This document shows, in pieces, positions 47,584 through 59,000 of a stretch of 64,000 nucleotides of DNA. Below the pieces are notes generated by a model. That model saw only the letters and a program-made list of their open reading frames with translations, did not search any database and was not told the origin of the DNA. Each line of letters starts with the position of its first letter. The stretch's first letter is position 1. This DNA comes from Galerina marginata (lineage: Eukaryota; Basidiomycota; Agaricomycetes; Agaricales; Galerinaceae), in assembly GCA_023014335.1 (NCBI GenBank), contig JAECYW010000023.1, positions 1-64,000 on the forward strand, read 5' to 3'. Both the position numbers and the translations under genes were made by a program.

Positions 47584-49203
47584 ATGGCTTCTCTAAGCAA
47601 CTTGCCAGTTGAACTCCATACTTCGATTTTGAAGTATCTCCTATCGCTCTCGCGTCAGCTCGCGCCTCCCTCGACTGAAACTCAATCTCTCCATATCTCA
47701 ATGGGTACCACTCCCCCATATCCGATCCCACCGATATTTGAGTGGATCGCAGACGATAGCAGCCCAAATTCGTCATTCCCGTTCAACGCTGCCTCTGTAT
47801 GCAAGTTATGGCGGGATATTTTAGGTCAAATCCCAGAATGTTGGACCCGAGTCATCTTCGACCTTGCAAAGGATCCCACTCCATTTCTTGACACGTTGTC
47901 ATGGTCGAGTAGCCAGGACAAGATTGAAATCACGGTATTCAATAGCGCGGTTCGTCATGACGAAGTGGACAAAAAACGTGAAACAAGACACGCGCTAATT
48001 ATCGCCCAAGCGCTTCAGCCCCACATCCATCGCTGTAAATCGATCGCTTTCACTACCGCGTTCTCTTCTTCCCTACCTTCTCCCACTATTTTCTTCCTTC
48101 AGAAGGCGCCGCATATTGAGGCACTGAATCTTCACTGCCACATTGACGATATCGATATAGCAGACTTACCTGACGCCTACTCGACACCAGATGACGAACC
48201 TTTTCAATTAGCGACATCATTCCCCGAGTTAAGGCGGTTGTCGATGCCAGGATTCTGGTTCATGAATACGGTGCTGCGCAGCCGTCGTACCAGGTGGATA
48301 AATCGGGTGAAATTTGGCCGTTTTCCGACCCTCGACATCTTTCAGTTCAAATTCCCAGTTAATGGCGCCTATTCCTTTCGAAACTTCGTATCCTATCTGT
48401 CAAAAATGTCTGGCCTATTTCATTTTCGAGATCTATCCCTTGCCTATGAATACGAAAACTCACACGTCGTGGAATACCGTCAGTATGAGCTTTACGGCGA
48501 TTTCCACTTCCAATCTGTTTCAAAGAACTTTCTCGCGCATCTCTATTCCATTGCCAACATTTCCACCGACGAATTCGCCACATTCGAACGCTGCGAAATT
48601 CCTAACCTCAAACAACGTCAGAATGGTGATTACCTCAAACTGGTGGATGTTATCGACAACGACAGGGGCCATAGTTTGCGAAACATACTAGGTGCATGGA
48701 GTGGGTTTGAACTCACCGTTCGTTGTTGTCCTTCGTTCGACGATTCCATCCTTTCTTGGTTAGGATCAGAGGTTCAATATGCCCTTCATGACGGCGGCGA
48801 TGTCGACCAAATCCAAGACCCATCACTGGATGCCGTACTCCATCACAGCATACGTTTTTTGGACTCTAGTCAGCCTTTTACGACCTTCCCAGCAGAGCGT
48901 ATGAATGTTATCTCCATTCAAGACTGCAATAATTTTACTCCGCGCCTTCTTAGGGATGTTATCCAAAACCGCAATCTCGCTGCGGATGATCAGGTTGAGG
49001 TTGAGACTGAACGGCATAAGCAGCCGGTGGAATCCTTGTTCGTTACTGGAAGAGGTCCAGTACTGACCCGTGAAGATAAAACCTGGTTTGAGGAAAACGC
49101 GGAAAGACTACCAGTGACCTGGACAACTCGGAATGATGAAGGAATAAGCGAAGTATTTTCGACACGGCCATCTGTGGATAGCGACATCGTCATATTCATA
49201 TAG
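47584..49203 (+). CDS. F-box protein, intronless, relative of the 30 kb gene
   Basis: 539 codons, ATG 47584 to TAG 49201-49203. F-box: LSNLPVELHTSILKYLLSLS, an insertion, then FNAASVCKLWRDILGQIPEC. It aligns by eye along its length with the minus-strand gene at 29984-31420: shared FDLAKDPTPFLD, AQALQPHIHRCKSIAF, FHFQSVSKNFLAHL and a C-terminal LTREDKTWFEENAE. It has longer insertions, for example before the second half of the F-box. Presumed SCF adaptor with unknown substrate. Confidence 0.88.
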   Translation: MASLSNLPVELHTSILKYLLSLSRQLAPPSTETQSLHISMGTTPPYPIPPIFEWIADDSSPNSSFPFNAASVCKLWRDILGQIPECWTRVIFDLAKDPTPFLDTLSWSSSQDKIEITVFNSAVRHDEVDKKRETRHALIIAQALQPHIHRCKSIAFTTAFSSSLPSPTIFFLQKAPHIEALNLHCHIDDIDIADLPDAYSTPDDEPFQLATSFPELRRLSMPGFWFMNTVLRSRRTRWINRVKFGRFPTLDIFQFKFPVNGAYSFRNFVSYLSKMSGLFHFRDLSLAYEYENSHVVEYRQYELYGDFHFQSVSKNFLAHLYSIANISTDEFATFERCEIPNLKQRQNGDYLKLVDVIDNDRGHSLRNILGAWSGFELTVRCCPSFDDSILSWLGSEVQYALHDGGDVDQIQDPSLDAVLHHSIRFLDSSQPFTTFPAERMNVISIQDCNNFTPRLLRDVIQNRNLAADDQVEVETERHKQPVESLFVTGRGPVLTREDKTWFEENAERLPVTWTTRNDEGISEVFSTRPSVDSDIVIFI

Positions 49204-50894
49204 ATATCAAACGGAGAACATTTTTACCATTCGTAATCAACCCTTGCTTCCGAAGTTTGTAAAGGCCCTCAATAGTGTAGTTGTACTCAGTGTGCCAACG
49301 TCAATATTGCCTGCTGAGGTTTCTCCATCAAAAATTACATCGGTTTGATCTTGGAGGCAAGGGAACGACGCGACCAGGAAAGGCGAACGAGCCGGAGATA
49401 AGATTAGATCTGATTATCCGGCTAAAATCATCGTGACGTTTAGCAAAGCCTCCGAGTCGGGCTTGAATTTGAACAACTGTGCCTTTGACTGCGCCAATTC
49501 TTGTTCAATTTTTGTCATCATTCCGCGATTAAGTATTAGCGAATCGGCTTACTACTGTCTTTGCTAGAGATCGTTCAAAATGTTTCACCTAACAATTATC
49601 TTCTTATGCTTCCAGAATCCGATTGGGTTTCCAACTTCAGATTCACCCTGCACTATTTATTTTCGACAGACTGAATCAAGTTGAAGTCAACAGGAAGGTG
49701 ACGTACACCACAAATCCGTATGACGCTTGCTTAGAAAGTGCTTTCTGCTGGATACTAACTTCATGATTCCAGGACTTCGATCTATGTATCCCGTAGACTT
49801 AAACTACCCCAATTATCGAGTTGCAGCTTGATTATGGGTACGGCCGTCGAAATTACGGTTGAAACGGGTGTTCTGAAATGCTGAACGGGACGGGATGGTC
49901 AAAAACTTTATATATATTCTGATTTTCTCCGTCTTCAAAGGTGACAACAGTCAAGGAAAAGAAGCTGGTATGTTTTACTCACCTTTGTGGTTTCTGACTT
50001 GAAGAACTTGACTTGCCCGAGCTGTAGCACTGTGATTAGGCAGAAGCAACAGCTTTTCAATGTATAGTATATAGGGACTGTACCAAGACTGTACATCCTA
50101 TGTATTTTTTGAAGTCTCACCGTGCTCCTCAGTCGTCAAAATTTCTTCCCAAGTGGTGTAAATGTGCATCAACTGTCGGAAATGAAGTCTTGAAGTTATA
50201 AAACTGACGCATTGCTCAGTGGCGCATCGAAAGCTAGTACTTGAGCGTAAAACTTCAAACTTTACCCCCCAAAATAAAATTTTTCTAAGCCTCCGGCAGC
50301 CCACCCCCCCCCCCTACCCCCGGGTCACGGATTCGAATCCCGGTGCCCCCTTGACCCGTATGCAACCCGTATGACGGCCGTACAGAGTCTTGACGGACGG
50401 GTTCGATGGGGGTGTCCCAAAATCTCTGACGGGGGTCACGGGACGGGAAAATACCCATCAGACTAGGCCGTACACCCGTTGCTTACGATTACGGTGCGCA
50501 GCCCTAGCTGTGTTTCAAGGTGTTCAAGATAGGTGACAAACCTTCACTGACTCTGAGCGCCGAATCATGCAATACCATCCCCCGATTACTTGCTCCGCGA
50601 AGACGACGGATGCCGACTACCGTAATACGCAGCATTTGGAGCATTACTTGGTCTTATCAATCGCCGCAATCTCAAATCATCCTTCATTCTCAATTATACT
50701 CCTGTTGCACATGGAGGTCGAAGAATAGTGATCTCCCTTCACCCTGAAGTCCGATACGATGATGCGACGTACTTTTAGATCCTTCGGACATTCAAAAACT
50801 CAGAGGTCTTGGTTTATAAAGAGTTTGTCCTCTATCCAACATGAGTTCGTTTCATAAATCACCGAGGAATATCTACTGATATACATATTGCCCA
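49204..50894. other. Intergenic region with a GC-rich island
   Basis: About 1.7 kb. 50304-50314 is a run of 11 C. 50320-50490 is unusually GC-rich with repeated CCCGTATG, GACGGGT and GGGTCACGG words, unlike its AT-rich surroundings. GGATTCGAATCC at 50329-50340 is a perfect palindrome and resembles a tRNA B-box but no tRNA folds here. TTATAAA at 50814-50820 is a likely TATA box of the next gene. Confidence 0.5.
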
Positions 50895-52892
50895 ATGCTC
50901 AGTCGTCTGTTTCCTCCGCTGGGCCATCTACTCGGCGTTTTGGCCGTATTCATCTCCATAGCCCATGCTGACTTGATATCCAGTCTCAGAAGTCAGAGCT
51001 TTACAGTCCTCGTACCAAGTAGCTCTGGATATTCGAATGCCAGCACTGCATGTGAGTTCCGAGAAAACGATCTTGAACAACCATGACTTACGATACTCTA
51101 CGAAAGTCAACCTTCGTTTTACTTTTAAACCTGCTGCTATTGTTTTTCCGAAATCAACCCAAGACGTATCTACCATCCTTAAGCTTGCCACTTCGTTCAG
51201 ACATCAAGCTGTCGCTCGTAGCGGTGGACATAGTTACATCGCCAATGGTCTCGGCGGCGAAAATGGGGTCATCGTCGTCGATCTGAGCAACTTTAAAACG
51301 GTCTCTGTTGATTCTTCCACCAAAATTGCGACCATTGGACCAGGTATCAGGCTCGGAGATGTTGCTTTGGCACTGAATTCGAAAGGAAGGGCTATGCCCC
51401 ATGGTACTTGTACTTATGTCGGGTTCGGCGGACATTCCGGTAAGTTTCGAGGATGCGTTTCTCATTTTGGATACCGTATGGATCCGAAGGCTCATCTCAT
51501 TTGCGCATTATAATTAGGCCATGGTGGTTATGGCTTTACCTCGCGTAAATGGGGCTTAACACTCGATACGATCACGTCCCTCGAGGTTGTCCTTGCGAAC
51601 GGTACGATAGTTACAGCATCTAGCTCAAGCCACTCAGATCTCTTTTGGGTAAGTTCATATTGATACTTTATGCGAAATGCGAGGTAACAGCCCGCAGGCA
51701 CTCCGGGGATCGTCAAGCTCCTTTGGCATTGTCACGGCCATCCACGCCAATACATTCGCCGCCCCCTCTTCTGCCACCATATTTGAGTATACTTGGAATC
51801 TTTCCGCCGCTGAGGCGTCATCTTCACTTGCAGCTTTTCAAACATTCGTCCTATCACCTGACCTTCCGCAAGAATTTGGTGCTGAGATCGTCCTGACGCC
51901 TGGTTCCTCTAAAGGGCGAGTCGTTTTCGGCTTAACTGGCGGGTGGTATGCTCCAGCAGATCAGTTCAAGACGGTCATTACCCCACTGCTCGCCAAGCTA
52001 CCTGCACCAGCGAACAAGACGGTAACAGCTGGGACGTACATCGATAGTGTGCAGCTCCTTGGAGGGGTGGGGCAATTAAGCACTGATGGGATCCCAGATA
52101 TGCTTGACACGTTCTATGCGAAGTCCTTAATGACACCTGAGGCATCCCCTATGTCCACTGCTTCGATGAACGCGTTCATGACTTACCTGGCAAATCAAGG
52201 ATTTGGAACAAATACTGTAAGCCTATTCTTTCGCTTCCAGCTTATCGATTCTACGCATATTAATTCTACCTATTTTGACGTACTATTTGTGTCTAGAACT
52301 GGTTTGTTGAGGTCGAACTTTATGGAGGAACCAATTCAGCGATCAATAATGTTCCCCTCGATGCTACTGCTTTCGCACACCGCAGCTCGATGTTCACCAT
52401 TCAGTTCTATACCTCCGCCCCACAAGGAATTCCCCCGTTCCCTAGTCAGGGTTTTAGCCTGCTCGATGGCAAGAGTTTATTCTGATCCAATGTCCTCAGA
52501 ACAACTAACCATTTGATTTATAGGGATGGTAAATAGCATTGTTAATAATAATCCTAAGGGATGGGATTACGGGTGCGTCTTAAAATTAGTACCCTGATTG
52601 AGACCTTAAATCTTCATGCCATTATTTTAGAGCGTACACAAATTACATCGACGACAGGCTGGATAACTGTACGTGCACCAGCCAAACCTCTATTTTTCCC
52701 GGTCGTTTTTTCTTCCCGTTTCTTCTTTCTTTCGTTCTTCCGTAATTTCCAAATTTCCAATGAGCGTCACTGACCTACTGGCTGTTAGGGCAAAATCTTT
52801 ACTATGGAACACACTACCCAAGGTTGAAAAAGCTGAAAGACCAATACGACCCAAATGACATATTCAAGTTCCCCCTCTCCATTGAGGAATAA
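50895..52892 (+). CDS. Secreted FAD-linked oxidoreductase (berberine-bridge-like)
   Basis: Extracellular oxidase with covalently bound FAD. ATG 50895 starts a signal peptide ([20 protein letters not shown]). After an intron that joins [17 protein letters not shown], the FAD_binding_4 domain shows RSGGHSYI, whose His is the usual 8-alpha FAD link, and [20 protein letters not shown], whose Cys matches the 6-S-cysteinyl link of bicovalent flavoenzymes. Substrate domain follows, with [14 protein letters not shown]. The BBE domain at the C-terminus has [18 protein letters not shown] and [17 protein letters not shown], ending at TAA 52890. At least seven introns. Family members oxidise sugars or secondary metabolites; this substrate is unknown. 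Confidence 0.93.
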
Positions 52893-53605
52893 AGCGTTAT
52901 AAGCGCAAGAGCAGCGCAAGATCTCCATCAGGAGAAGCTTAGGATAATACGTGGACTTATTTGACCCCTTACTAGCTATGATATGTGTAGAGATGTAATA
53001 ACTCAATTACTTTGGATATGTTTCTTACAACTCCTCTCAATTTACGGTCGACGGGATGATGGACGTCCGACGAATGGACGCATTGGACGGAAGGCTGAGC
53101 TTAAGTACCAGGTGCAGTCCCGTCCAGGTCAGCAATAATTCACTTCAACCCAAAATTGACTACAGTATATAGATATGACAACGTGCTTATGCTCGGCCAA
53201 GTGACGATTTAATATTCCCGAGAATAGACATTCCGGGAACATGTAAGAGGTTCATTTCATGTTATTAGGTACCTTATAGACTCTTTACAAACATAATCTA
53301 CTGTGTTCTGGATGTATTGGCGGCCCTGAGAATTGAAAAACCACCCGAGAGTACTGAAAAACTACACGAGAATAGAAACATGAGGCCCGAGAATCGAAAA
53401 ATCTTCCGAGAATGGATTGGCCACCCGAGAATGAATCAAGCCATGCGCGCGCAGATTCATGGAAATTTTTTTTTATTCTCGGGGCAACTATGTATTCTCT
53501 GGTGAGCTATTTACTCTCGGGTGACAATGTGTCCTAGTGTATTCTCGGGTCTGTATAGGTACTTTCGGGCGACTTTCTGTAATCTTGGGTAGATAAGATC
53601 ACTGT

Positions 53606-54010
53606 GCTTACGTCATGTGCCTGACCCAAAATAGGTTGGGTTGGTTTTCAGTCAAGGCAGAGTGGCGACCTGGGGGATGTACAACTAAGGTACAAAATAT
53701 ACATCTACGGAATTGCATTAACGAGCCCTATCGAAGAGTACCAGTTTCAAGAGTCTCTGAGCACTTTGTGCTACGAAATGACGCCAACAAGCAATAGACA
53801 CTTCCAAATTGCGGAGCTTACGTCATGTACTTCATCCAAAATAGGATGGTTTCAGTCGAAGCAGAGTGGCAACTCGAGTGATGTACGACTAAGGTACAAA
53901 ATATACATCTAAAGAATCGCAATAATGAGCTCTATCGATTGGTACCTCTTTAGAGAGTCTCTGAGCACATTGTGCTACGAAATGAAGCCGATGAGCATCA
54001 CTGTCACCTG
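53606..54010 (+). repeat. Tandem repeat, ~210 bp, two diverged copies in the left arm
   Basis: Copies begin at the GCTTACGTCATGT words at 53606 and 53816 and share AAGGTACAAAATATACATCT and GAGTCTCTGAGCAC. The right arm has one copy only, closest to the inner one, so the duplication arose after the arms formed, or one copy was lost on the right. Confidence 0.75.
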
Positions 54011-54019
54011 TGGAGAGAA

Positions 54020-54451
54020 TAGGGTTGTGGGTAAAAGTCCCGGGGGTGCCGTTAAGTAAGTAATTTACATTTTCGGGAGATAGGTCAGGTAAATAAGGTA
54101 AATTACATGGTAAATTACCAAATCTATATAAACACGTGATTGCCCAAATTTAGCCGTGAACAGTCGCGAACTCAAAAATTTCTTCGTTTTTCGTTGGTTT
54201 TTCGCCAGGTTTTCGTCGTCGTCGTCGTGCTGCTTGGTGTCCGCCTTTGCTGTAGATTTTTAAGGCTCAGGATCTGGGTCTCTTGATGAAAAATTTACCC
54301 CACACGTCTTCAGGCTGCAGCTGGGTGGATATACTTTTTTACCATTTATACCGAGCTGATTCTAGGATATGTAAATAACTGGTAAATTACTGTAAATTAC
54401 CTATGTAAATTACACTTGGTAAAAAAGTAACCACTTTTACCCACAACCCTA
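54020..54451. mobile_element. Nested 432-bp TIR element (hAT-like MITE)
   Basis: Ends are perfect 19-bp inverted repeats, TAGGGTTGTGGGTAAAAGT, and an 8-bp duplication GGAGAGAA flanks both sides (54012-54019, 54452-54459). The right arm of the host element has the empty site (CTGTGGAGAGCATTGATGG as reverse complement), which shows that this is an insertion. Inside each end are several copies of GTAAATTAC (54055-54120 and 54378-54416). There is no coding capacity. 8-bp duplication and TAGGG ends fit the hAT superfamily, but KDZ-type elements also make 8-bp duplications, so the class is inferred. Confidence 0.85.
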
Positions 54452-54944
54452 GGAGAGAATTGATGGCGAGGCACGTGATCACGCGCGTCTCAATCCGCTG
54501 TTGCGCTTCACGCGAAGAATGGGCTCCTTGGTGACGTTTTTGAGAAATTTGACAACTCAACCAGATAGTAAGTATTAAATAATAACTCAGTCTGTGTAGA
54601 ATGGAGTCTACCCAATGAGAGCACTTATTGAATGATAGCTAGGTACATGATGCTTGAAGTAACAGGTAAAATAGATAAAAAGTGAGGAGGGGTACTCATC
54701 TCAGTACTTGTAGAAAGGACTAAGGGAGTACAGCGTAACAATATAGACAATTAGTAAGAAAATATAATGAGATTCTTGATCCTACAGATAAATAGGAACA
54801 AGGGGTGCATGGCGCACCACGGAAAGTCAGTCGGTTAATCTAAGAGAAGCTGCTGCAGGCAAGGCATCGGTGTCTATAATATACAGCATTAAGATTACCT
54901 TCAAATTTTTTACCCCACATATTCTGACTATACTTGACTAGCCT

Positions 54945-55682
54945 CAGGAAATTTCTCAAAGATTTTCGGCCAAAACTGGCTTCCCTGCGTTCAGAGGAAA
55001 GCGGCTTTGCGTGAGGCGCGACGGCGAATTGACGCGCCTGATCACGTGCCTCGCCATCAATGCTCTCCACAGGTGACAGCGATGCTCATCGGCTTCATTT
55101 CGTAGCACAAAGTGCTCAGAGAATCCCAAAAGAGGTACCATTCGATAGAGCTCTTCAATGCGGTTCTCTAGATGTATATTTTGTACCTTAGTTGTACATC
55201 CCCAGGTTGCCACTCTGCCTCGACCGAAAACCGTCCTATTTTGGGTAAGGCACATGACGTAAGCATCGTTATCTTATCTACCCAAGGTTACAGAAAGTCG
55301 CCCGAAAGTACCTATACAGACCCGAGAATACACTAGGACACACTGTCACCCGAGAGTAAATAGCTCACCAGAGAATACATAGTTGCCCCGAGAATAAAAA
55401 AAAATTTCCATGAATCTGCGCGCGCATGGCTTGATTCATTCTCGGGTGGCCAATCCATTCTCGGAAGATTTTTCGATTATCGGGCCTCATGTTTCTATTC
55501 TCGGGTGGTTTTTCAGTACTCTCGGGTGGTTTTTCAATTCTCGGGGCCGCCAATACATCCAGAACACAGTAGATTATGTTTGTAAAGAGTCTATAAGGTA
55601 CCTAATAACATGAAATGAACCTCTTACATGTTCCCGGAATGTCTATTCTCGGGAATATTAAATCGTCACTTGGCCGAGCATA
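54945..55682. repeat. Right inverted arm of the long-TIR element
   Basis: About 738 bp, reverse complement of the left arm without the nested insertion and with a single copy of the 210-bp unit. It carries the mirror set of CTCGGG/CCCGAG motifs at about 55280-55650. Confidence 0.8.
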
Positions 55683-56033
55683 CGTGCTCGCTCGGAGGAC
55701 TCAAAAATCGATGGTTATTACGAGCGAATATGAGGAAATCAAATAAGAAGATGAGTCGGGACAATGGAGGCCAGATCCCGACCGGAGGGGTTGCAGACAG
55801 CTCATTAAAAGCAAAGAATTTCGCGAGATAAATTATACAGTTCCTGGCCCATATTTTTAGGCACTCGGTACAGTCATAGTCCGGGAGAGGTTCTGGGGAA
55901 CGCTGGGATGCGCAGAGGACAATGTATTTTTAGAAACCGAAGTATGCGAATGTTTGGAAGCCAGGTCATTAGCTTTGCCCTTCACCCAAGGTTCCTGTCC
56001 AGAGGCTTCCGTCGCCGTCGACGACGACGAGCA
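55683..56033. other. Promoter-side flank of the armadillo gene
   Basis: About 350 bp between the right end of the mobile element and the ATG at 56034. AATTATACAG at about 55831 is the only TATA-like word. The element therefore lies close enough to affect expression of this gene. Confidence 0.45.
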
Positions 56034-59000
56034 ATGACCATACCCACTGTCACCGTTTCCAGCCTCAAGAAAGTGAAGAACAGCGTTATAGGCAATCCAC
56101 TTGCGAAAGTGCAGCTTGTGAGAGACGAACTTTTTGTGTCGACGTAAGCCATTCTCCCAACAATTCAACCCAGGGTCGCTGACCAGAAATTTAAGGCTTA
56201 TTGACTGTTTGAATCCAACTGAAATTCCCTTAGAAAAGGCGTCACAGGATGCTCTACGGATAGAGGCTGCGCATGTCATTGCATCGTTGTCGTATGGTAC
56301 GCCGCATGGATGAATTGCACAGCGAAATGCGTCAACAATTTACGATTTCGACAGGATCTGAAGAGGCTCTGGGTACACTTATTCGAGCAAATACACATCG
56401 CGCATTTCTCTACGCAATCTCTCGATTTACAGCTGCGAATTCACCATCTCTACGCTCCGCATTCTCGCGTGCTTTACGAGCCCTTGCATCGTCAATAGCG
56501 GACGTTGTAGGGCCATCTTTATGGGGGCTACGGCCGGACAATTCTATCATTCGTAATGAGGCGCAACAAGCTCTGGATTATCTTCTCCAAGTACGTCTTT
56601 GTCCTACCTAATGACATCAATTCACTTAACAAAAGCAGAGCGAATCTCTCGATATATATCTTCCATTACTCCTCGTTCCAGCACCAACTACCTCCGCCCT
56701 TCAACCTGCATCTGTATTCGCCGTAGCGACGTCTACAGCACAAATGCTCTCGACCACGATTCGATCGGAGGCCCACCGACGATCTGTGACAGAGTGGGTC
56801 CCGCCTTCCGAACGGCAGCGGGAGGTGAAGTCGCGACGAGGATGGGAGAAAACGTCTGCATCTGCTGCATCATCCTCACCGTGGGTGGCACGGCAGCTCG
56901 TCACCCTGTTAGGAGACAGTCAGCGGGAGCGGGATAGCAAGGTCCGTCTGAGCTTCGGCTTTAAAATTATGGTTTCTTGCTGAGAAAGGATGGATATAGT
57001 TAGTGGAGGCAGCGCTCTCTGCTTTGGCTTCTCTAGCGAGAGAAAACCCGGTGGTGGCGATTTACTTGGGAAAGTCTACGGCGGACCGAGATCGTGAGTA
57101 GCTACCCGCGTTGTCATCTGAATTATCTCATTCATTTCAGACCTCCCAGTACTGGCCAACATACTCGGATTCACAAAGTCACGTTCCATAGATGTGCAAG
57201 TCGCCGCCTGCCTTTGGTATGTTATCGCCTCTAAACTGACGAAACAACTAACGCGTTTCCTATTAGCTTAACACACATCCTCCGAGCTTCATCCAGTTCG
57301 CCATCAGCAGCCCTGTCATCTCATCTTTCATCCTCATCTGGTTACCCAGCCTCCCCTCAGTCCGCGCATGCATCGTCCAGTTTCACCCACAGCTTGGCGC
57401 ACACCTCCGCTGCAGACCATCCGAATTTGGACGAGAACTGTACAAGGACGGTTATGAACGTCGTCAATCGGATGCTGGCTTCCCCGACCTCCGTCGATGT
57501 GCTTGGCTCATCGGGCTCAGAGTCACATCAAACGAAAACGAGAGCTTGTTATATTCTTTGTTCGTCCTTTTTGATGTCTTTCCTCGGCATAGTCATCATA
57601 AAACATTGTTTCACCAGATCATTTGGTAGCAGACGATGCTGCACTATGCCATGCCGCATTCGACAGAGGCTGCTTAGATTATCTCGGCACCCTCATAAAA
57701 TCTATAAACCCCAAAGATTCGGATCCCGTCGAATGGGAAGAGGGCGAGCCAGAGAGCCTCTCCTGTCTACGCGAGGTCAGCGATCAATTCCTCATCATTC
57801 GTACTGGCGAATTGAAATTGAAATTAACGTCATTTATCCCTTATAGGCGGCTTTAATAGCGCTCTCCTCCTTGGCCCTCTACTCTGATGACATTCGGCGC
57901 CGGATAACAGACGATCTCGGTCTCCTGCCATGTATCTCCCGAGCCTTGAGAGCCAAGCGCCACATCGGGACGCGGTACGCCGCGTGCCAGTGCGTGCGTG
58001 CGATGTCGCGCGCCGTGTCCGTTCTGCGGACGAGCATCGTGGACAGCGGACTGGGTATGGACGTTCTCAGAATCGTCCTTGGTCAGGAACTTGGGGATCG
58101 ATATGGTGGGAGCAGCGCAAATCCTGGCTCCGTGATTGTGGGAAGTATCAGTGGGAAAGGGAAGGAGGGAACGGGAGCGGGAAAATTCAAGGATGTCGAT
58201 GCGATGGAGGTGGAAGGCGGAAGCCCGCTTGGGAAAGGACTAGGGGAGGATCGGCGGGTCCTTAGTGCCGCCCTGTCGGCGGTTTGTAATATTGTGAACG
58301 ACTTTTCTCCTCTGCGACCGGTCAGTGTCCCTCTATTCACACCTTATGTCAACGTGATCAGAGCGCTAAACATAAATCATCTATTTTTTTCTCTGCCGTG
58401 TTTTTCCTTCCTCCGCAGATATATTTGGAACAGAAGCTGATGCCGCGGCTGGTGTACATCCTCCGTGAATCAGACGACCCGTCGCTCAGGTTGAACGCTC
58501 TGTGGGCAGTCAAGAACCTCGTGCGGAAAACGAGCACGGAGACGAAGCGGGACATCATGAGCTATCTCGGGTGGCAAGAACTCTCCGAGTACGTATTTCC
58601 CATTTTATCATCGATGCGCCACCATTTCACTGATGCAACTTCAAACACCTCAGTTTCCTCAGCGACCCAGACGAAGATATCCAGGAACAGGGCTTCAACA
58701 CGCTCCGCAATCTCGCCGAAAACGAGGACGGCATCGCTATGGTGTTCCGTGAGATAGGGTCTCAGCCCCTCCTCGACAGGATCGTCCTCGGGCTACGATC
58801 TCCGTGCGACGACGTCCTCCTCCAGGCCGCCTTCGCACTCGCGAACCTCGCGAACGGGACGCACGAACAGCAGGACGCGATTTTGCACCACCCCGGGCTA
58901 CTTAGCGGGCTGCAGGTGTGCCTCGCGGAGTCGACGGCGGATGTGAAGCGCCCAGCGGTGGCGTGCGTGCTGACCCTTGCAAAGCATAACCCACGGAGAC

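Larger units (their letters stand above)
53188..54560. repeat. Left inverted arm of the long-TIR element
   Basis: Reverse complement of 54945-55682 with scattered point differences. It is longer than the right arm for two visible reasons: a 210-bp internal tandem duplication and the nested 432-bp element at 54020-54451. The inner limit is approximate; similarity fades after GAGAAATTT. Confidence 0.8.
53188..55682. mobile_element. Non-autonomous long-inverted-repeat (foldback-like) element
   Basis: 2495 bp bounded by TATGCTCGGCCAAGTGACG and its reverse complement. The 6-mer CGTGCT flanks both ends (53182-53187 and 55683-55688), a candidate target duplication. The inverted arms run inward to about 54560 and 54945, leaving a centre of only about 390 bp. 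Each outer arm has about 13 copies of a CCCGAGAATA-like motif spaced 15-30 bp apart, first in one orientation (53217-53435), then inverted (53470-53590). Such subterminal motif arrays are the usual binding sites of DNA transposases. No transposase frame is present, so a partner elsewhere would be needed. The superfamily is not determined. Confidence 0.85.

Noticed and set aside
50320..50350. GGATTCGAATCCC as a tRNA B-box or SINE promoter
   Set aside because: No A-box, cloverleaf or poly-T terminator at the right distance.
53188..55682. Short frames in the inverted arms as real proteins or a transposase
   Set aside because: They repeat in mirror image in both arms, are made of the motif array, and show no transposase signature.
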